Shown here piece by piece: positions 18,358-27,511 of a stretch of DNA of 64,000 bases (its first letter is position 1; each line of letters opens with the position of its first letter). Both the position numbers and the translations under genes were made by a program. Below the pieces are notes generated by a model. That model searched no databases. It was given only the letters and a program-made list of their open reading frames with translations, and was not told the origin of the DNA. The DNA comes from Caldilineaceae bacterium (GTDB lineage Bacteria > Chloroflexota > Anaerolineae > Caldilineales > Caldilineaceae), in NCBI GenBank assembly GCA_020846635.1, contig JADLDO010000028.1:62001-126000 (forward strand), read 5' to 3'.

Positions 18358-20487
18358 ATGTACCGTTCTCATGCAGTTATTGTGCCAACCCGACTCGCGG
18401 TCATCGTCTTGACCGCTCTGTTGGCGTTTACTCCATTGGCAGCGATGGCTGCGCCTGTCGCCCAGTTTGGCTCGCTGGGCAATCGCGAGTCAACTGGCAC
18501 GCCGCTTCTCTTGGGCGAATATGCCAACGCCACCTTAGCCAACGGCGAATCTATCAGCTATGAAATTGTCATTCCCGAAAGCGGCACCTATCTCATAACG
18601 GCGGTGGATGACGCCGCAGCCGAGGATTTCGACCTGGTTGTTACGGACGAAACCGGCAACGAACTCTTTAACGATATCTTTGTCACCAGCGATTTAACCC
18701 TTGAAACGGGCACTGTCACCCTCACCTTTACCGCGGTGGCTGACAATGTTCTGACCTTTGTCGTGGTGGGGCAGATCGGCGGCATGAGCAGCGATGAAAA
18801 CCAGCCGGGCAAGCTTGTTCCCGGCAGCGTCTATATCGACGACAATGTCAGCGGCACCCTCTACGCAACCCTCAGCATCCCCCCTTCCACCTTTCCGCGG
18901 CAGGTGTTGATTGCGCTGCAAGCGGATGAGGAAGACATCTTCTATGCCTATGCAGACGGCGAGAATGTATACGCTTCGACGACCACCGACACCAACAACA
19001 TTCTGCACTTCTGGACCCACGGCGGCGACTTCAACATCCAAGTCGAACCCTATGAACGACGCTCGATGTTGACCCTGATTGTCTTTTTGACGGGTGAGCC
19101 GCCAGCCCTCACCCTGGATGAACCCGTGGAGGGCGCGATTCCTGCCGACGCAACCGAGGTCGTCTATCAATTGGAACTGGACGCCAACTACGAGAATCTC
19201 GAATTGGCGGTCGATAGTGACGAGGCGCTTGGCGTCACGCTGCTCGACAACTACTATGATTATGATGTCTACTACTCCAGCTATGGGGAAGCAGAACTCG
19301 CCATCGACGCGCTCTATCCCGGCGTCTACTATGTGCTGGTACAGACCACGGAAGCCGCAGCAGACGACATCCCCTTTAGCCTGAGCATCGCAGGCGAGGC
19401 AGGACGCCCAACCACGCAGCTAGAGGACGCGACTCCCTTTGACGATGAATTCGCCGACGCGGAAGCGTCCATCAACTACTCTTTTGAGGTCGCCAATCCC
19501 GGCGCGCTGGTAACGGTCCGCCTTACGGGGGACGACGGCGACAACGATTTCGACCTGAGCGTGGGACTGCGCCCCGGCAGCGGCAACTGGTCGAGCTATT
19601 CCTATGGCCCGGATGAGTCGGTCACCTTCCTGGCTCCCATTGCGGGCAGCTACTACATCACCGTGTTGAGCAATGGCAACACCGGCCCCTTCACCATCGA
19701 AGCCACGGAAGGCGATCCCGCCACCACCCTGGAAACCAACGCTGTCTTCTATGACATCGTGGAAGGCCGTTCGCGTAATGTCTATCTGCTGCCCATTGAG
19801 GAAGCAGGGCAACTGCTGACCGTCTTCTTGGTCGGCCCCGAAGGTACGGATCTCGACCTTACTGTCAACGGCTACAACAGCAGCGGCGATTCCATTCTCA
19901 ACCTCAGCGGCTATAGCAGTGGTTCGGCAGAGGTCGTCGGCTATCTGCTGCCCGAAGCAGGGCTGTATGAAGTAGCGGTTAGCGCGTCCTATTCGGACGA
20001 GGGCGGCTACTTCTTCATTCAGGCGCAAGTGGTTGACCCGCTCTACTTCGGCTCGCAATGGGCGATTGACGCCGTTGCCAGCAGCGAGTATGGCACAGAG
20101 GGCTATTCGGCCATGCAGGCAACAGGCCGCAGCGATACCCCCACGGCTGGCGATTACGCAACGGCCTGGGCACCGGCGCAATCGGATGGCGGCATTGAGA
20201 CACTTGAACTGACCTACGAAGTGCCTGTGAAGCCCTCTGCGCTCGCCATTGTCGAAAGCTACAACCCAGGCGCAATCACCCTGATCGAAGCGTACAATGC
20301 CACAGATGATGAGTGGGTTGCCATCTATGAGGGAGAAGCGGCAGCCACCGAGGAACTCTATCGGGTCTTTATTCCTGACCTCACGCCGGTTGATTTTGCC
20401 ACCAACCAGATCCGGCTGACGCTGGATACTGAGACAGTCCCTGGGTACAACGAGATCGACGCAGTGCAGTTGTTTGGCCGGCCCTAG
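18358..20487 (+). CDS. Secreted repeat protein with PPC-like domains and a discoidin-like C-terminus
   Basis: A 709-residue exported protein. A basic start and hydrophobic core lead to a signal peptidase site at AMA/AP near residue 30. Four or more segments of about 110 residues resemble bacterial pre-peptidase C-terminal (PPC) beta-sandwiches, with recurring GESISYEI, SGTYLI, FDLVV, GSYYITV and GLYEVAV elements. The last 150 residues (from SQWAIDAVASSEY) look like a discoidin/F5-8-type galactose-binding fold, including an AMQATG stretch and SYNPGAITLIEAY. The composition is very acidic and rich in Asp, Glu and Tyr, and there is no catalytic motif. It is probably a surface or matrix adhesion protein. 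A strong terminator follows; the M4 protease is the next gene. Domain names are inferred by pattern. Confidence 0.75.
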   Translation: MYRSHAVIVPTRLAVIVLTALLAFTPLAAMAAPVAQFGSLGNRESTGTPLLLGEYANATLANGESISYEIVIPESGTYLITAVDDAAAEDFDLVVTDETGNELFNDIFVTSDLTLETGTVTLTFTAVADNVLTFVVVGQIGGMSSDENQPGKLVPGSVYIDDNVSGTLYATLSIPPSTFPRQVLIALQADEEDIFYAYADGENVYASTTTDTNNILHFWTHGGDFNIQVEPYERRSMLTLIVFLTGEPPALTLDEPVEGAIPADATEVVYQLELDANYENLELAVDSDEALGVTLLDNYYDYDVYYSSYGEAELAIDALYPGVYYVLVQTTEAAADDIPFSLSIAGEAGRPTTQLEDATPFDDEFADAEASINYSFEVANPGALVTVRLTGDDGDNDFDLSVGLRPGSGNWSSYSYGPDESVTFLAPIAGSYYITVLSNGNTGPFTIEATEGDPATTLETNAVFYDIVEGRSRNVYLLPIEEAGQLLTVFLVGPEGTDLDLTVNGYNSSGDSILNLSGYSSGSAEVVGYLLPEAGLYEVAVSASYSDEGGYFFIQAQVVDPLYFGSQWAIDAVASSEYGTEGYSAMQATGRSDTPTAGDYATAWAPAQSDGGIETLELTYEVPVKPSALAIVESYNPGAITLIEAYNATDDEWVAIYEGEAAATEELYRVFIPDLTPVDFATNQIRLTLDTETVPGYNEIDAVQLFGRP

Positions 20488-20527
20488 TTCTCGTTCGTTT
20501 GACAAACGCTAGATAGAATGTGTAGGA

Positions 20528-20566
20528 AGCCGTTGGGGAAGCGGAACCGTTTCTCCAACGGCTTTT
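20528..20566 (+). terminator. Intrinsic terminator after the secreted repeat protein
   Basis: A 13-pair stem (20528-20540 with 20551-20563, one G-T pair) around a ten-base loop, followed by TTT. It lies 40 bases after the stop codon. Confidence 0.85.
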
Positions 20567-20644
20567 ATACAGGCCACTTCATAAACATCTGTCCCATTCA
20601 AACCGTCTTCAGAAGCTAGAGTTTCTCTCTTAAACAGGAGAAGT

Positions 20645-23600
20645 ATGACGCGCATCCGTTGTAGACTTCAATGCTATTTTGTCGTTGCTTTAGTCATCCT
20701 GGCTGGATTACTTCCACCTCAACAGATCTTTGCATCCACCGCAGACGCCTCGCCGGAATCGTTGATTGCACAGTTGGGCAATGATCTGCGTATCTCGTAT
20801 CACAACGGGACCGGCCAAGTCCGTTTTATCGGCATGGAACCGTCGCGCTCCATCCGTCAAACCATGCCAATGTTGGGCGCTGTATCGCCAGAGCAGGCCG
20901 CGCGCAGTTTTCTCTCTACCTATGGGCCGCTTTTTGGGCTTTCCAACCAGACACAGGAATTGAGTGTAAAACGCCAAACGTCCGGCAGCGCCGAACGAAA
21001 CTTCGTTCGTTTTCAACAGCTCTATAACAACATCCCCATCTTTGGCGGCGAGATGATCGTGCAACTCAATGCACAAAATGAGGTACTGTCGGCGCATGGA
21101 GAGATATTACCCGCCATTGCCCTCGATGTTACGCCCCAAATTGAGAGCGAAGCCGCAGCGCACACGGCTGTCACGGCTGCGGCTAAGTGGCATGGAGTCG
21201 ATGCCGCGCTGCTGGTGGCTGGCGAACCGGCGCTGTGGATCTACGACCCCGTTTTGGTGGGGCCAAGTGATGGCGCAACCAGACTCGTGTGGCGTCTGGA
21301 GGTCACTGCGAATACGCTGCTGCCAATCCACGAGTTGGTCTTGATCGACGCCCAGCGCGGCTCCGTCGCCCTGCATTTCAACCAGATTCATACGATCCAG
21401 GAGCGACGCACCTATACTGCCGGCAGTACCAACGCCTTACCCGGAACCCTTGTTTGCGACGAGAGTAACCCCACTTGCAGCGGGGGCAGCGCAGATGCAA
21501 TCGCCGCGCATCTGAACATTGCAGATGCGTATGCTTTCTACAGCGAACATCATGGCCGCGACAGCGTTGATAATGCCGGCATGACGCTTATCTCCACAGT
21601 AGAATATTGCCCGGATGCCGGGAATTGCCCCTACGCCAATGCCTTTTGGGACGGGCAACGCCAGCAAATGGTCTATGGTACCGGATATCCAGGCGGTGAC
21701 GATGTAGTAGCCCATGAGCTGACGCATGGCGTGACCGACCTGGAGTCCCAACTCTTTTACTATTATCAATCGGGCGCAATCAATGAATCCTTCTCCGATA
21801 TTTGGGGGGAATTCGTTGACCTTACCAATGGTTCCGGCAATGACAACCCCGACGTGCGCTGGCAGATGGGCGAAGACATACCGATCGGTGCCATTCGTAA
21901 CATGCAAGACCCGACCCTATTTGGTGACCCGGATCGAATGACAAGCCCCAACTATCATTTGGATGCAACCGACAACGGTGGCGTGCATCTGAATAGCGGT
22001 ATCAACAACAAGGCTGCCTATCTCTTGACGGACGGCGGAACCTTCAATGGCAAAACGGTCACAGGGCTGGGCATTGATAAAGTTGCAGCAATCTATTATG
22101 AAGTACAGACCAATTTCGCTGTCTCCGGCTCGGATTATGCAGACCTCTATGACATGCTCTATCAGGCCTGTCTCAACAAGGTAGGCTCCGATGGCATTAC
22201 ACTGCCCGACTGCCAGGAAGTGCGCGACGCAACCGATGCCGTGGAAATGAACTTGCAGCCCATTATAGGCTTCAACGAGGACGTGCCTCTTTGCAGCGCA
22301 GGTGAGTCACCTAACAACCTCTTCTTTGATGATCTGGAGGCAGGTACAGATCAATGGACTGGGGGTGCGTTGGTGGATACTAACCGGTGGGGCTATGGTT
22401 CGCCCTATGGCCTCTTTGCACACTCAGGCGAGCATTTTCTGTACGCAGATGACTCTCCCGCGACAACATCAGATTCCTTCGCTGCCATGATGAACAGTGT
22501 AGAAGTGCCGGCTAGTGCTTATCTTCATTTCGCCCATGCCTATGACTTCGAGGACGGCGGCTTCGACGGTGGTCTGCTTGAATACAGCATCAATGCTGGG
22601 GCAACATGGTTGGATGCTGGGTCTTTGTTTGACTTCAACGGCTATGATGGGACGATCTCCTCGATAGATACGAATCCATTAGGGGGCAGGATGGGATTCC
22701 TGAATGAAAGCCACGGCTATATTTCGAGCAGACTCGACCTGTCAACGCTAGCTGGACAAGACGTACGCTTCCGCTGGCGTATGGGACTTGACTCCAGTGT
22801 ATATGATTGGGGCTGGTGGCTGGACGATGTCCGCATTTACACATGCGTACCGGACGCCACGCTCAATGCCACCAAGAGTGGCACAGGCAGTGGAACTGTG
22901 ACCAGCAGCCCGGTGGGCATCTCATGTGGTGCAGACTGCGAAGAGATCTATGCCGGTGGCACCTCGGTCACGCTCACTGCCGCTGCCGCTGCGGACTCGC
23001 GCTTTGGCGGCTGGACAGGCGCTTGCAGCGGAGCCGCTGCCTGTCTCGTCACGATGGACGCTAACAAGAGTGTCGATGCGCGCTTCGACCGTTGTTTTAT
23101 GCTGTCGCTTACTCGCACCGGTGAAGGCAGCACACCGGTTGCCACTCCGCTCAACTCGCCTGGCTGTGCAGTGGGGCAGTATATCGCGGGTGAATCCGTT
23201 CTCCTCACCGCCACTCCATCGGAAACGTGGCAGGTCGATGGATGGAATGGTACGACCAATAACAGCAGCACAGCAATGACCAACACGCTGACCATGCCCG
23301 CTGCCAACCATGAAGCAAGCGTTCTCTATGCGCGGCAACAATTCACACTGCATGTCACCAAGAGCGGCACAGGCAGCGGGACCGTGACCAGCAGCGCGGT
23401 GGGCATCTCATGCGGTGCGGACTGTGAAGAAACATACACCGGTGGCATCCAGGTCACGCTGCATGTCACTGCCAGTGCGGGTTCGCGCTTTGGCGGATGG
23501 ACGGGCGCTTGCAGCGGAGCCGCTGCCTGTCTCATCACAATGGGCGCAGATAAGAGTGTCGATGCACGCTTTGACCGCTGCTATCCCCTGACCCTCAGCC

Positions 23601-23866
23601 GCAGCGGTAGTGGCGGTACGCCCGTTGCCACACCATCCAGTTCTAGCGGCTGTGCAGTGGGCAGTTATGTAGCCGGTGCAGTCGTCAACCTTACTGCCGC
23701 GCCAGCCACAGACTGGCTGGTGAGTGGATGGAATGGCACTGCCAATAACAGCAGCACTGCCACGACCAACACGCTGACCATGCCCACTGCCAACCATGCG
23801 GCAAGCGTTGTCTATGTCCAGCAGACAGAGGAACCAAAGGTGTTTATACCGCTTGTACAAAACTAG
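20645..23866 (+). CDS. Secreted M4 (thermolysin-type) metallopeptidase with C-terminal repeats
   Basis: A 1073-residue exported zinc protease. A signal peptide (about residues 1-31) is followed by an FTP-type propeptide (FQQLYNNIPIFGGE near 125). The catalytic domain carries HELTH near residue 357, GAINESFSDI with the third zinc ligand, and DNGGVHLNSG with the transition-state histidine, so all key residues are present. A beta-sandwich of the immune-inhibitor-A/MAM type spans about residues 555-735. Two A-B repeat pairs follow (22857-23830): A units with SGTGSGTVTSS and FGGWTGAC, B units with WNGT and TLTMP, each A unit holding conserved cysteine pairs. The chain ends KVFIPLVQN. An AGGAGA ribosome site precedes the ATG. 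It is probably autoprocessed outside the cell and degrades proteins, feeding the peptide transporters nearby (inference). Confidence 0.92.
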   Translation: MTRIRCRLQCYFVVALVILAGLLPPQQIFASTADASPESLIAQLGNDLRISYHNGTGQVRFIGMEPSRSIRQTMPMLGAVSPEQAARSFLSTYGPLFGLSNQTQELSVKRQTSGSAERNFVRFQQLYNNIPIFGGEMIVQLNAQNEVLSAHGEILPAIALDVTPQIESEAAAHTAVTAAAKWHGVDAALLVAGEPALWIYDPVLVGPSDGATRLVWRLEVTANTLLPIHELVLIDAQRGSVALHFNQIHTIQERRTYTAGSTNALPGTLVCDESNPTCSGGSADAIAAHLNIADAYAFYSEHHGRDSVDNAGMTLISTVEYCPDAGNCPYANAFWDGQRQQMVYGTGYPGGDDVVAHELTHGVTDLESQLFYYYQSGAINESFSDIWGEFVDLTNGSGNDNPDVRWQMGEDIPIGAIRNMQDPTLFGDPDRMTSPNYHLDATDNGGVHLNSGINNKAAYLLTDGGTFNGKTVTGLGIDKVAAIYYEVQTNFAVSGSDYADLYDMLYQACLNKVGSDGITLPDCQEVRDATDAVEMNLQPIIGFNEDVPLCSAGESPNNLFFDDLEAGTDQWTGGALVDTNRWGYGSPYGLFAHSGEHFLYADDSPATTSDSFAAMMNSVEVPASAYLHFAHAYDFEDGGFDGGLLEYSINAGATWLDAGSLFDFNGYDGTISSIDTNPLGGRMGFLNESHGYISSRLDLSTLAGQDVRFRWRMGLDSSVYDWGWWLDDVRIYTCVPDATLNATKSGTGSGTVTSSPVGISCGADCEEIYAGGTSVTLTAAAAADSRFGGWTGACSGAAACLVTMDANKSVDARFDRCFMLSLTRTGEGSTPVATPLNSPGCAVGQYIAGESVLLTATPSETWQVDGWNGTTNNSSTAMTNTLTMPAANHEASVLYARQQFTLHVTKSGTGSGTVTSSAVGISCGADCEETYTGGIQVTLHVTASAGSRFGGWTGACSGAAACLITMGADKSVDARFDRCYPLTLSRSGSGGTPVATPSSSSGCAVGSYVAGAVVNLTAAPATDWLVSGWNGTANNSSTATTNTLTMPTANHAASVVYVQQTEEPKVFIPLVQN
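22857..23830 (+). repeat. Two tandem DNA repeats of about 486 bp in the protease gene
   Basis: Segments starting near 22870 and 23356 share long near-identical runs, for example GGCATCTCATG followed by GGTGC in both, and encode the two A-B repeat pairs. High nucleotide identity points to a fairly recent in-frame duplication. Confidence 0.8.
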
Positions 23867-23936
23867 AACGCACCCGTAAGTTCACGGGTAAGTTCGTCGG
23901 GCGGGCGCTGGTTATCAGCGCGCAATACAGATGACA

Positions 23937-23978
23937 AAACGGCAGAGGAAAGCTGTCTATGGCTTCCTCCGCCGTTTG
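23937..23978 (+). terminator. Probable terminator after the M4 protease gene
   Basis: AAACGGCAGAGGAAAGC pairs with GCTTCCTCCGCCGTTT around a short loop, 70 bases after the stop. There is no long T-run beyond the stem. A smaller ACCCGT/ACGGGT stem lies at 23872-23889. Confidence 0.6.
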
Positions 23979-24079
23979 TCGTGTTCGTGCCGAGTTGCAT
24001 TTCGCTCCAAAGACGGTACAATACACTCGCTGAACGCATACATCGCCGTCATCAATACCAACAGCGCCATTTCTCGCCT

Positions 24080-24880
24080 ATGTCTGATTTACCTAGTTCA
24101 TTACCGGCTTCTATCCCGGCAACCTTGCCTATGACGCCACCTATTTTGGCATTTATCGACTGCAATATTGCCAGCGGTCAAGATGAGCTTGCGCGTGAAT
24201 CCCTCATGACCCATGTGGGACGTTATCGCTCTGCCGGCGTTGCGCCCCTGTTTGTCACGTGGCTGCGCGAACGCTCTGACCTGCGCTTTGTCTGCATGGT
24301 ACGCAACCTGGGCGAGTTTAACGACTTCATGCTCGATGTCGTACGCAGCACAGAAGGTGTGCGCGCCACGCGTACCATGCTCAGCTTTGGCGGTCGCGCC
24401 GATTTGGATACGCTGCTTGAGCTGGAGATGGAGGTCAGTACCAACGGTCACATGGTGGCGGCGAGTCTTTGGATTGATGTGCAGCCGGGACTTGATCGCC
24501 GCTGTTTCCAGGCATTGTTGGATCTGCCGCCCCATCCCGATGTGCGCCAGGTCTGGCTGCTCAATTGCTATCACAGCGATGACGCCGACCTGCAAATGCT
24601 GCTCTTGGGCAAAAATGTGGCCGCGCTGACGGGTTATGTCATGAGTTGGGTACGCACAACCCCCGGCGTCATCGACACCGAGATCAGCACAGTCCTCGAT
24701 TGGCGCTGGCTGGCTAGCCCCGACGACATCGTGGAATTATGCGAACTCTTCTTTACGCGTACCACGCGTGAACGCCGTCAAGCCGCAGCTAAAGATGCTG
24801 CCGGCAAAGAGGCAGCCGCCAAAGCACCCACAACACCACGTCCCACACCCACCGCGGGCCAGATTACCGTCAATCCCTAA
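24080..24880 (+). CDS. AsnC/Lrp RAM-like protein, apparently two ligand-binding domains and no HTH
   Basis: A 266-residue soluble protein from ATG 24080; the open frame continues upstream, but the first residues there look random. Two stretches (about residues 20-115 and 120-215) have the strand-helix-strand pattern of the Lrp/AsnC ligand-binding (RAM) domain, with FVTWLRERSDLRFVCMV and VWLLNCYHSDDADLQMLLL as effector-sensing-like cores. No helix-turn-helix is present. The last 45 residues are Ala/Lys/Pro/Thr-rich and probably disordered. It might be a stand-alone sensor or an assembly partner of a full Lrp-type regulator. Its stop codon overlaps the stop of the convergent Nudix gene. Function is unproven; the family call is by pattern only. 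Confidence 0.6.
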   Translation: MSDLPSSLPASIPATLPMTPPILAFIDCNIASGQDELARESLMTHVGRYRSAGVAPLFVTWLRERSDLRFVCMVRNLGEFNDFMLDVVRSTEGVRATRTMLSFGGRADLDTLLELEMEVSTNGHMVAASLWIDVQPGLDRRCFQALLDLPPHPDVRQVWLLNCYHSDDADLQMLLLGKNVAALTGYVMSWVRTTPGVIDTEISTVLDWRWLASPDDIVELCELFFTRTTRERRQAAAKDAAGKEAAAKAPTTPRPTPTAGQITVNP

Positions 24881-25518
24881 TCACCGGCTAAACGGCTCGC
24901 CACAAAGCGGTGGCTGAGGCTGCGAAAGCGTCCCCAATCGCCCCAGGCTGGCTGGCGACTTCCTACTTGCTCAAGATTTTCGGCTACAGCCGCCAACTCT
25001 TGCGCTCTGCGCCACTGCCAGCCGCCAATCTGCTCGGTGGCATCACGCGGGGCAATCACGCCATCTTGGGGCATCTGCACCAGGAAATGATAAGTTGCAA
25101 AGGGAAAAGATTGGCCTGTGCTGCGATGATCCATCGCATAGGTCACGATGCCCAGGCAGCGCTGCACCTGCACCTGATCTGCGCCTGTTCCCACCGCTAG
25201 GCCCGTCTCCTCCTCGATCTCGCGCGCCAACGTCTCCATGACCGGCTCCCCCTGGTGGATACCGCCCGTAGGCAGCCGGTAGGCATTGCGCGGATAGAAG
25301 GTCTTGACATGGAGCAGCACGCCTTCATCCACATGGCCCCGGTGCATGATATAGCAGATTTCGGCGCGGCGTCCATCACTGACCAAGAGTTGATGCTCGC
25401 CCGTAAGAAAAGGGTGGTCAACCGCCAATCGCTGCCGGTGCAGTGGCAGCGCGCCCCATTGTGCCTCCAGTGCGCTCACTTCGGCGTCGTCAACGGCATC
25501 TTGATAGCTAGGTTTCAT
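24877..25518 (-). CDS. Nudix hydrolase
   Basis: A 213-residue enzyme with a full Nudix box: GGIHQGEP then REIEEETGL (GX5EX7REUXEEXGU) around residues 95-117, which binds Mg and hydrolyses a nucleoside-diphosphate-linked substrate. The open frame extends to 25572, but that would overlap the upstream binding-protein gene; ATG 25518 (MKPSYQ), 38 bases after that stop with GGAGAG upstream, is a better start. It is the last gene of the long minus-strand transporter run and probably read with it. The substrate cannot be deduced. Residues upstream of the box (HRGHVDEGVLLHVKTFYPRNAYRLP) fit an ADP-sugar or related pyrophosphatase. Confidence 0.85.
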   Translation of the reverse strand: MKPSYQDAVDDAEVSALEAQWGALPLHRQRLAVDHPFLTGEHQLLVSDGRRAEICYIMHRGHVDEGVLLHVKTFYPRNAYRLPTGGIHQGEPVMETLAREIEEETGLAVGTGADQVQVQRCLGIVTYAMDHRSTGQSFPFATYHFLVQMPQDGVIAPRDATEQIGGWQWRRAQELAAVAENLEQVGSRQPAWGDWGRFRSLSHRFVASRLAGD

Positions 25519-25556
25519 AGGATGGAGACTCTCCTGACAAGATGGCACAAGATGGT

Positions 25557-27374
25557 CTACGGCAGTCGCCACGTCGCCACGTTGTAATCAATCTCCCACG
25601 GGCCGGGCGCGATGCCCTGCCAGCGGCTTTGATAGACCCAGGCGCTCTCTTGCGCGGCCAACAGGATATAGGGCTGCTGGCTGGCGACCCGCTCCTGCAC
25701 CTGGCGATAGAGATCACTGCGGCTGTTGAGGTCACAATCGGGCAGTCGCATGGCGCTGTCCAGCCATTGATCCACTTCGTCGTCATGGAAACTGGTAAAG
25801 TTAAAGCCTGTGCCCGGAATATCAGCCTGGGAATGCCAAAAGGGAGAATTGCCAGGGTCCGCCCCCAAATTCTCCCAGCCGATGATGACAAGATCAAAGC
25901 GTTGGCCCAACAAGGCCGCGCTCAACTCATCAAAGTTGGTTACGCTAAGATCAACCTGCACCCCGATTGCACTCAACTCTCCGGCGATCAACTGCGCCAT
26001 CTGCACCCGTTTGGGATTGTCTTCGTTGGTGCGCAAGCTCAGTCGCAGCGGTTCGCCCGCCCGCGTCCGCACCCCATCTCCATCCTCGTCCACCCAGCCC
26101 GCATCACTTAACAGTTGGCCTGCTTGCACTGGATCATAGAGAGGCAAGGGCAAATCAGGGGTATAGGCCCAACTTACGGTTGAGGGCACATAACTGGCCG
26201 CGCGCGCGGCGCGCCCATTAAAGACCTCGTCGATGATGCGCTCATAGTCAATGGCCGCGGCAATCGCCTGGCGTACGGCGAGATCGCCCAGAATGGGATG
26301 GGGAGGCTGAAGCTGGCTTGTGCCATCCCCCCCGCGTCCAGGCTGCGGATTCGTTGGGTCGGCAAGATTCAGCGCCAAGAAGCTATAGCCGTCAGTGGGC
26401 ATATAGTTCACCGTGATGATGTCACCCAGTAGCGCGGCATCTTCCTCCAGCGGCGTCTGCACAACCTCGTCGGGGCTAAAATAGGCCAAGTCCACATCGC
26501 CCAGGGTCAACGCCTGGCGGCGCGCCTTCGGGTCGGGCAGGAAACGCACCTCCCAACGCTCGATCTGCGGCGCGCCTTGCCAATAGTCGGGATTGCGCGC
26601 CAAGACCACCTGCTCGCCCGGTACCTGCTCTACAAAGCGAAAAGGCCCGGCGCTCACCTCCGGCGCTTGGCTGAGAGGATGGGTCGCCAGGTCGCTGAAG
26701 TCGGCAGCAAAACGATGGCTAGGGAGCAGCGGTTGGCGCAGGCTGTGTAGCACTGCGCAATTCGGCCCCGCCAGCGTCACCACCACGGTCGTAGGGTCCG
26801 GCGCATCGACCTTGACGATACCGACCGTACGGTCACGAAAGGGGCTTAGCACCAGCGGGCTTGCCAGCGCGTCATAGGTGAACTTAAAATCAGCCGCGCT
26901 GACCGGCTCGCCATCGCTCCAGCGCACACCCGAACGCAGGGTAAAGGTGAGGGTACGCCCATCGGGGCTGATCTGCCAACGCTCTGCCAATGCCGAAGGC
27001 ACGATAAAACCACCACTTGGGTCGCGGCCCAAGAGCCGGGGGTAGAGTTTGTCGATGATGCTTTGTGCCGCGGCATCCGTGGCATAAATTGGGTTGAGCG
27101 TGGTTGGGGCCATGCCCACGGCTTGCACAAAGATAGCGTTGCCGCTGGCGGATGGGGTTGTGATAACGTCAACGCGTTCAGCATCAACAAGTTCAGCATT
27201 GGGTGTGGGAAGGGCTTCGGGGGTCGCGGTCATGGCAACTTCTGGCGCGGGGAAGAATTGCCGCCAAAAGAAAAAGCCCCCTGTGCCGATCAATCCCAGC
27301 ACCACAACCGCTACACCAATCAAAAGGAAGGTACGATTCTTGCTCACAGGCGACAGTTCACTAGAAGGATTCAA
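25557..27374 (-). CDS. ABC transporter substrate-binding protein, family 5, membrane-anchored
   Basis: A 605-residue oligopeptide/dipeptide-type binding protein (SBP_bac_5). Instead of a lipobox it has an uncleaved-looking N-terminal membrane segment (about residues 14-38). The normal domain order is visible: MAPTTLNPIY near 98, WSDGEPVSAADFKF near 170, AGPFRFVE near 265, then HPILGDLAVRQAI near 390 and LLSDAGWVDEDGDG near 450. It stands alone, with its own terminator-bounded upstream gap and no permease or ATPase of its own; it may feed the permeases encoded just upstream on the same strand. It is a useful in-window reference for the permuted protein at 36476. Confidence 0.88.
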   Translation of the reverse strand: MNPSSELSPVSKNRTFLLIGVAVVVLGLIGTGGFFFWRQFFPAPEVAMTATPEALPTPNAELVDAERVDVITTPSASGNAIFVQAVGMAPTTLNPIYATDAAAQSIIDKLYPRLLGRDPSGGFIVPSALAERWQISPDGRTLTFTLRSGVRWSDGEPVSAADFKFTYDALASPLVLSPFRDRTVGIVKVDAPDPTTVVVTLAGPNCAVLHSLRQPLLPSHRFAADFSDLATHPLSQAPEVSAGPFRFVEQVPGEQVVLARNPDYWQGAPQIERWEVRFLPDPKARRQALTLGDVDLAYFSPDEVVQTPLEEDAALLGDIITVNYMPTDGYSFLALNLADPTNPQPGRGGDGTSQLQPPHPILGDLAVRQAIAAAIDYERIIDEVFNGRAARAASYVPSTVSWAYTPDLPLPLYDPVQAGQLLSDAGWVDEDGDGVRTRAGEPLRLSLRTNEDNPKRVQMAQLIAGELSAIGVQVDLSVTNFDELSAALLGQRFDLVIIGWENLGADPGNSPFWHSQADIPGTGFNFTSFHDDEVDQWLDSAMRLPDCDLNSRSDLYRQVQERVASQQPYILLAAQESAWVYQSRWQGIAPGPWEIDYNVATWRLP

Positions 27375-27440
27375 TCCAAAGTTCAGTCAAGGGTAGATAG
27401 AAGCAGCGCATCTTTCGGCGATGGCCGGATGCACGCCAAT

Positions 27441-27467
27441 ACAAACGGGGCAGGCGATCCCTGCCCC
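27441..27467 (-). terminator. Terminator after the distal permease gene
   Basis: On the minus strand GGGGCAGG and CCTGCCCC form an eight-pair stem with a five-base loop, followed by GTTTGT. It lies 45 bases after the stop of the permease gene and separates it from the lone binding protein. Confidence 0.7.
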
Positions 27468-27511
27468 ATCTTACCGTCATTCTTGTTACAGCGAAAACAA
27501 TCCGCCTGCTG

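Noticed and set aside
19420..20505. 361-codon open frame antisense to the secreted repeat protein
   Set aside because: Lies in the shadow of a clear coding frame and lacks ribosome site and recognisable domains.
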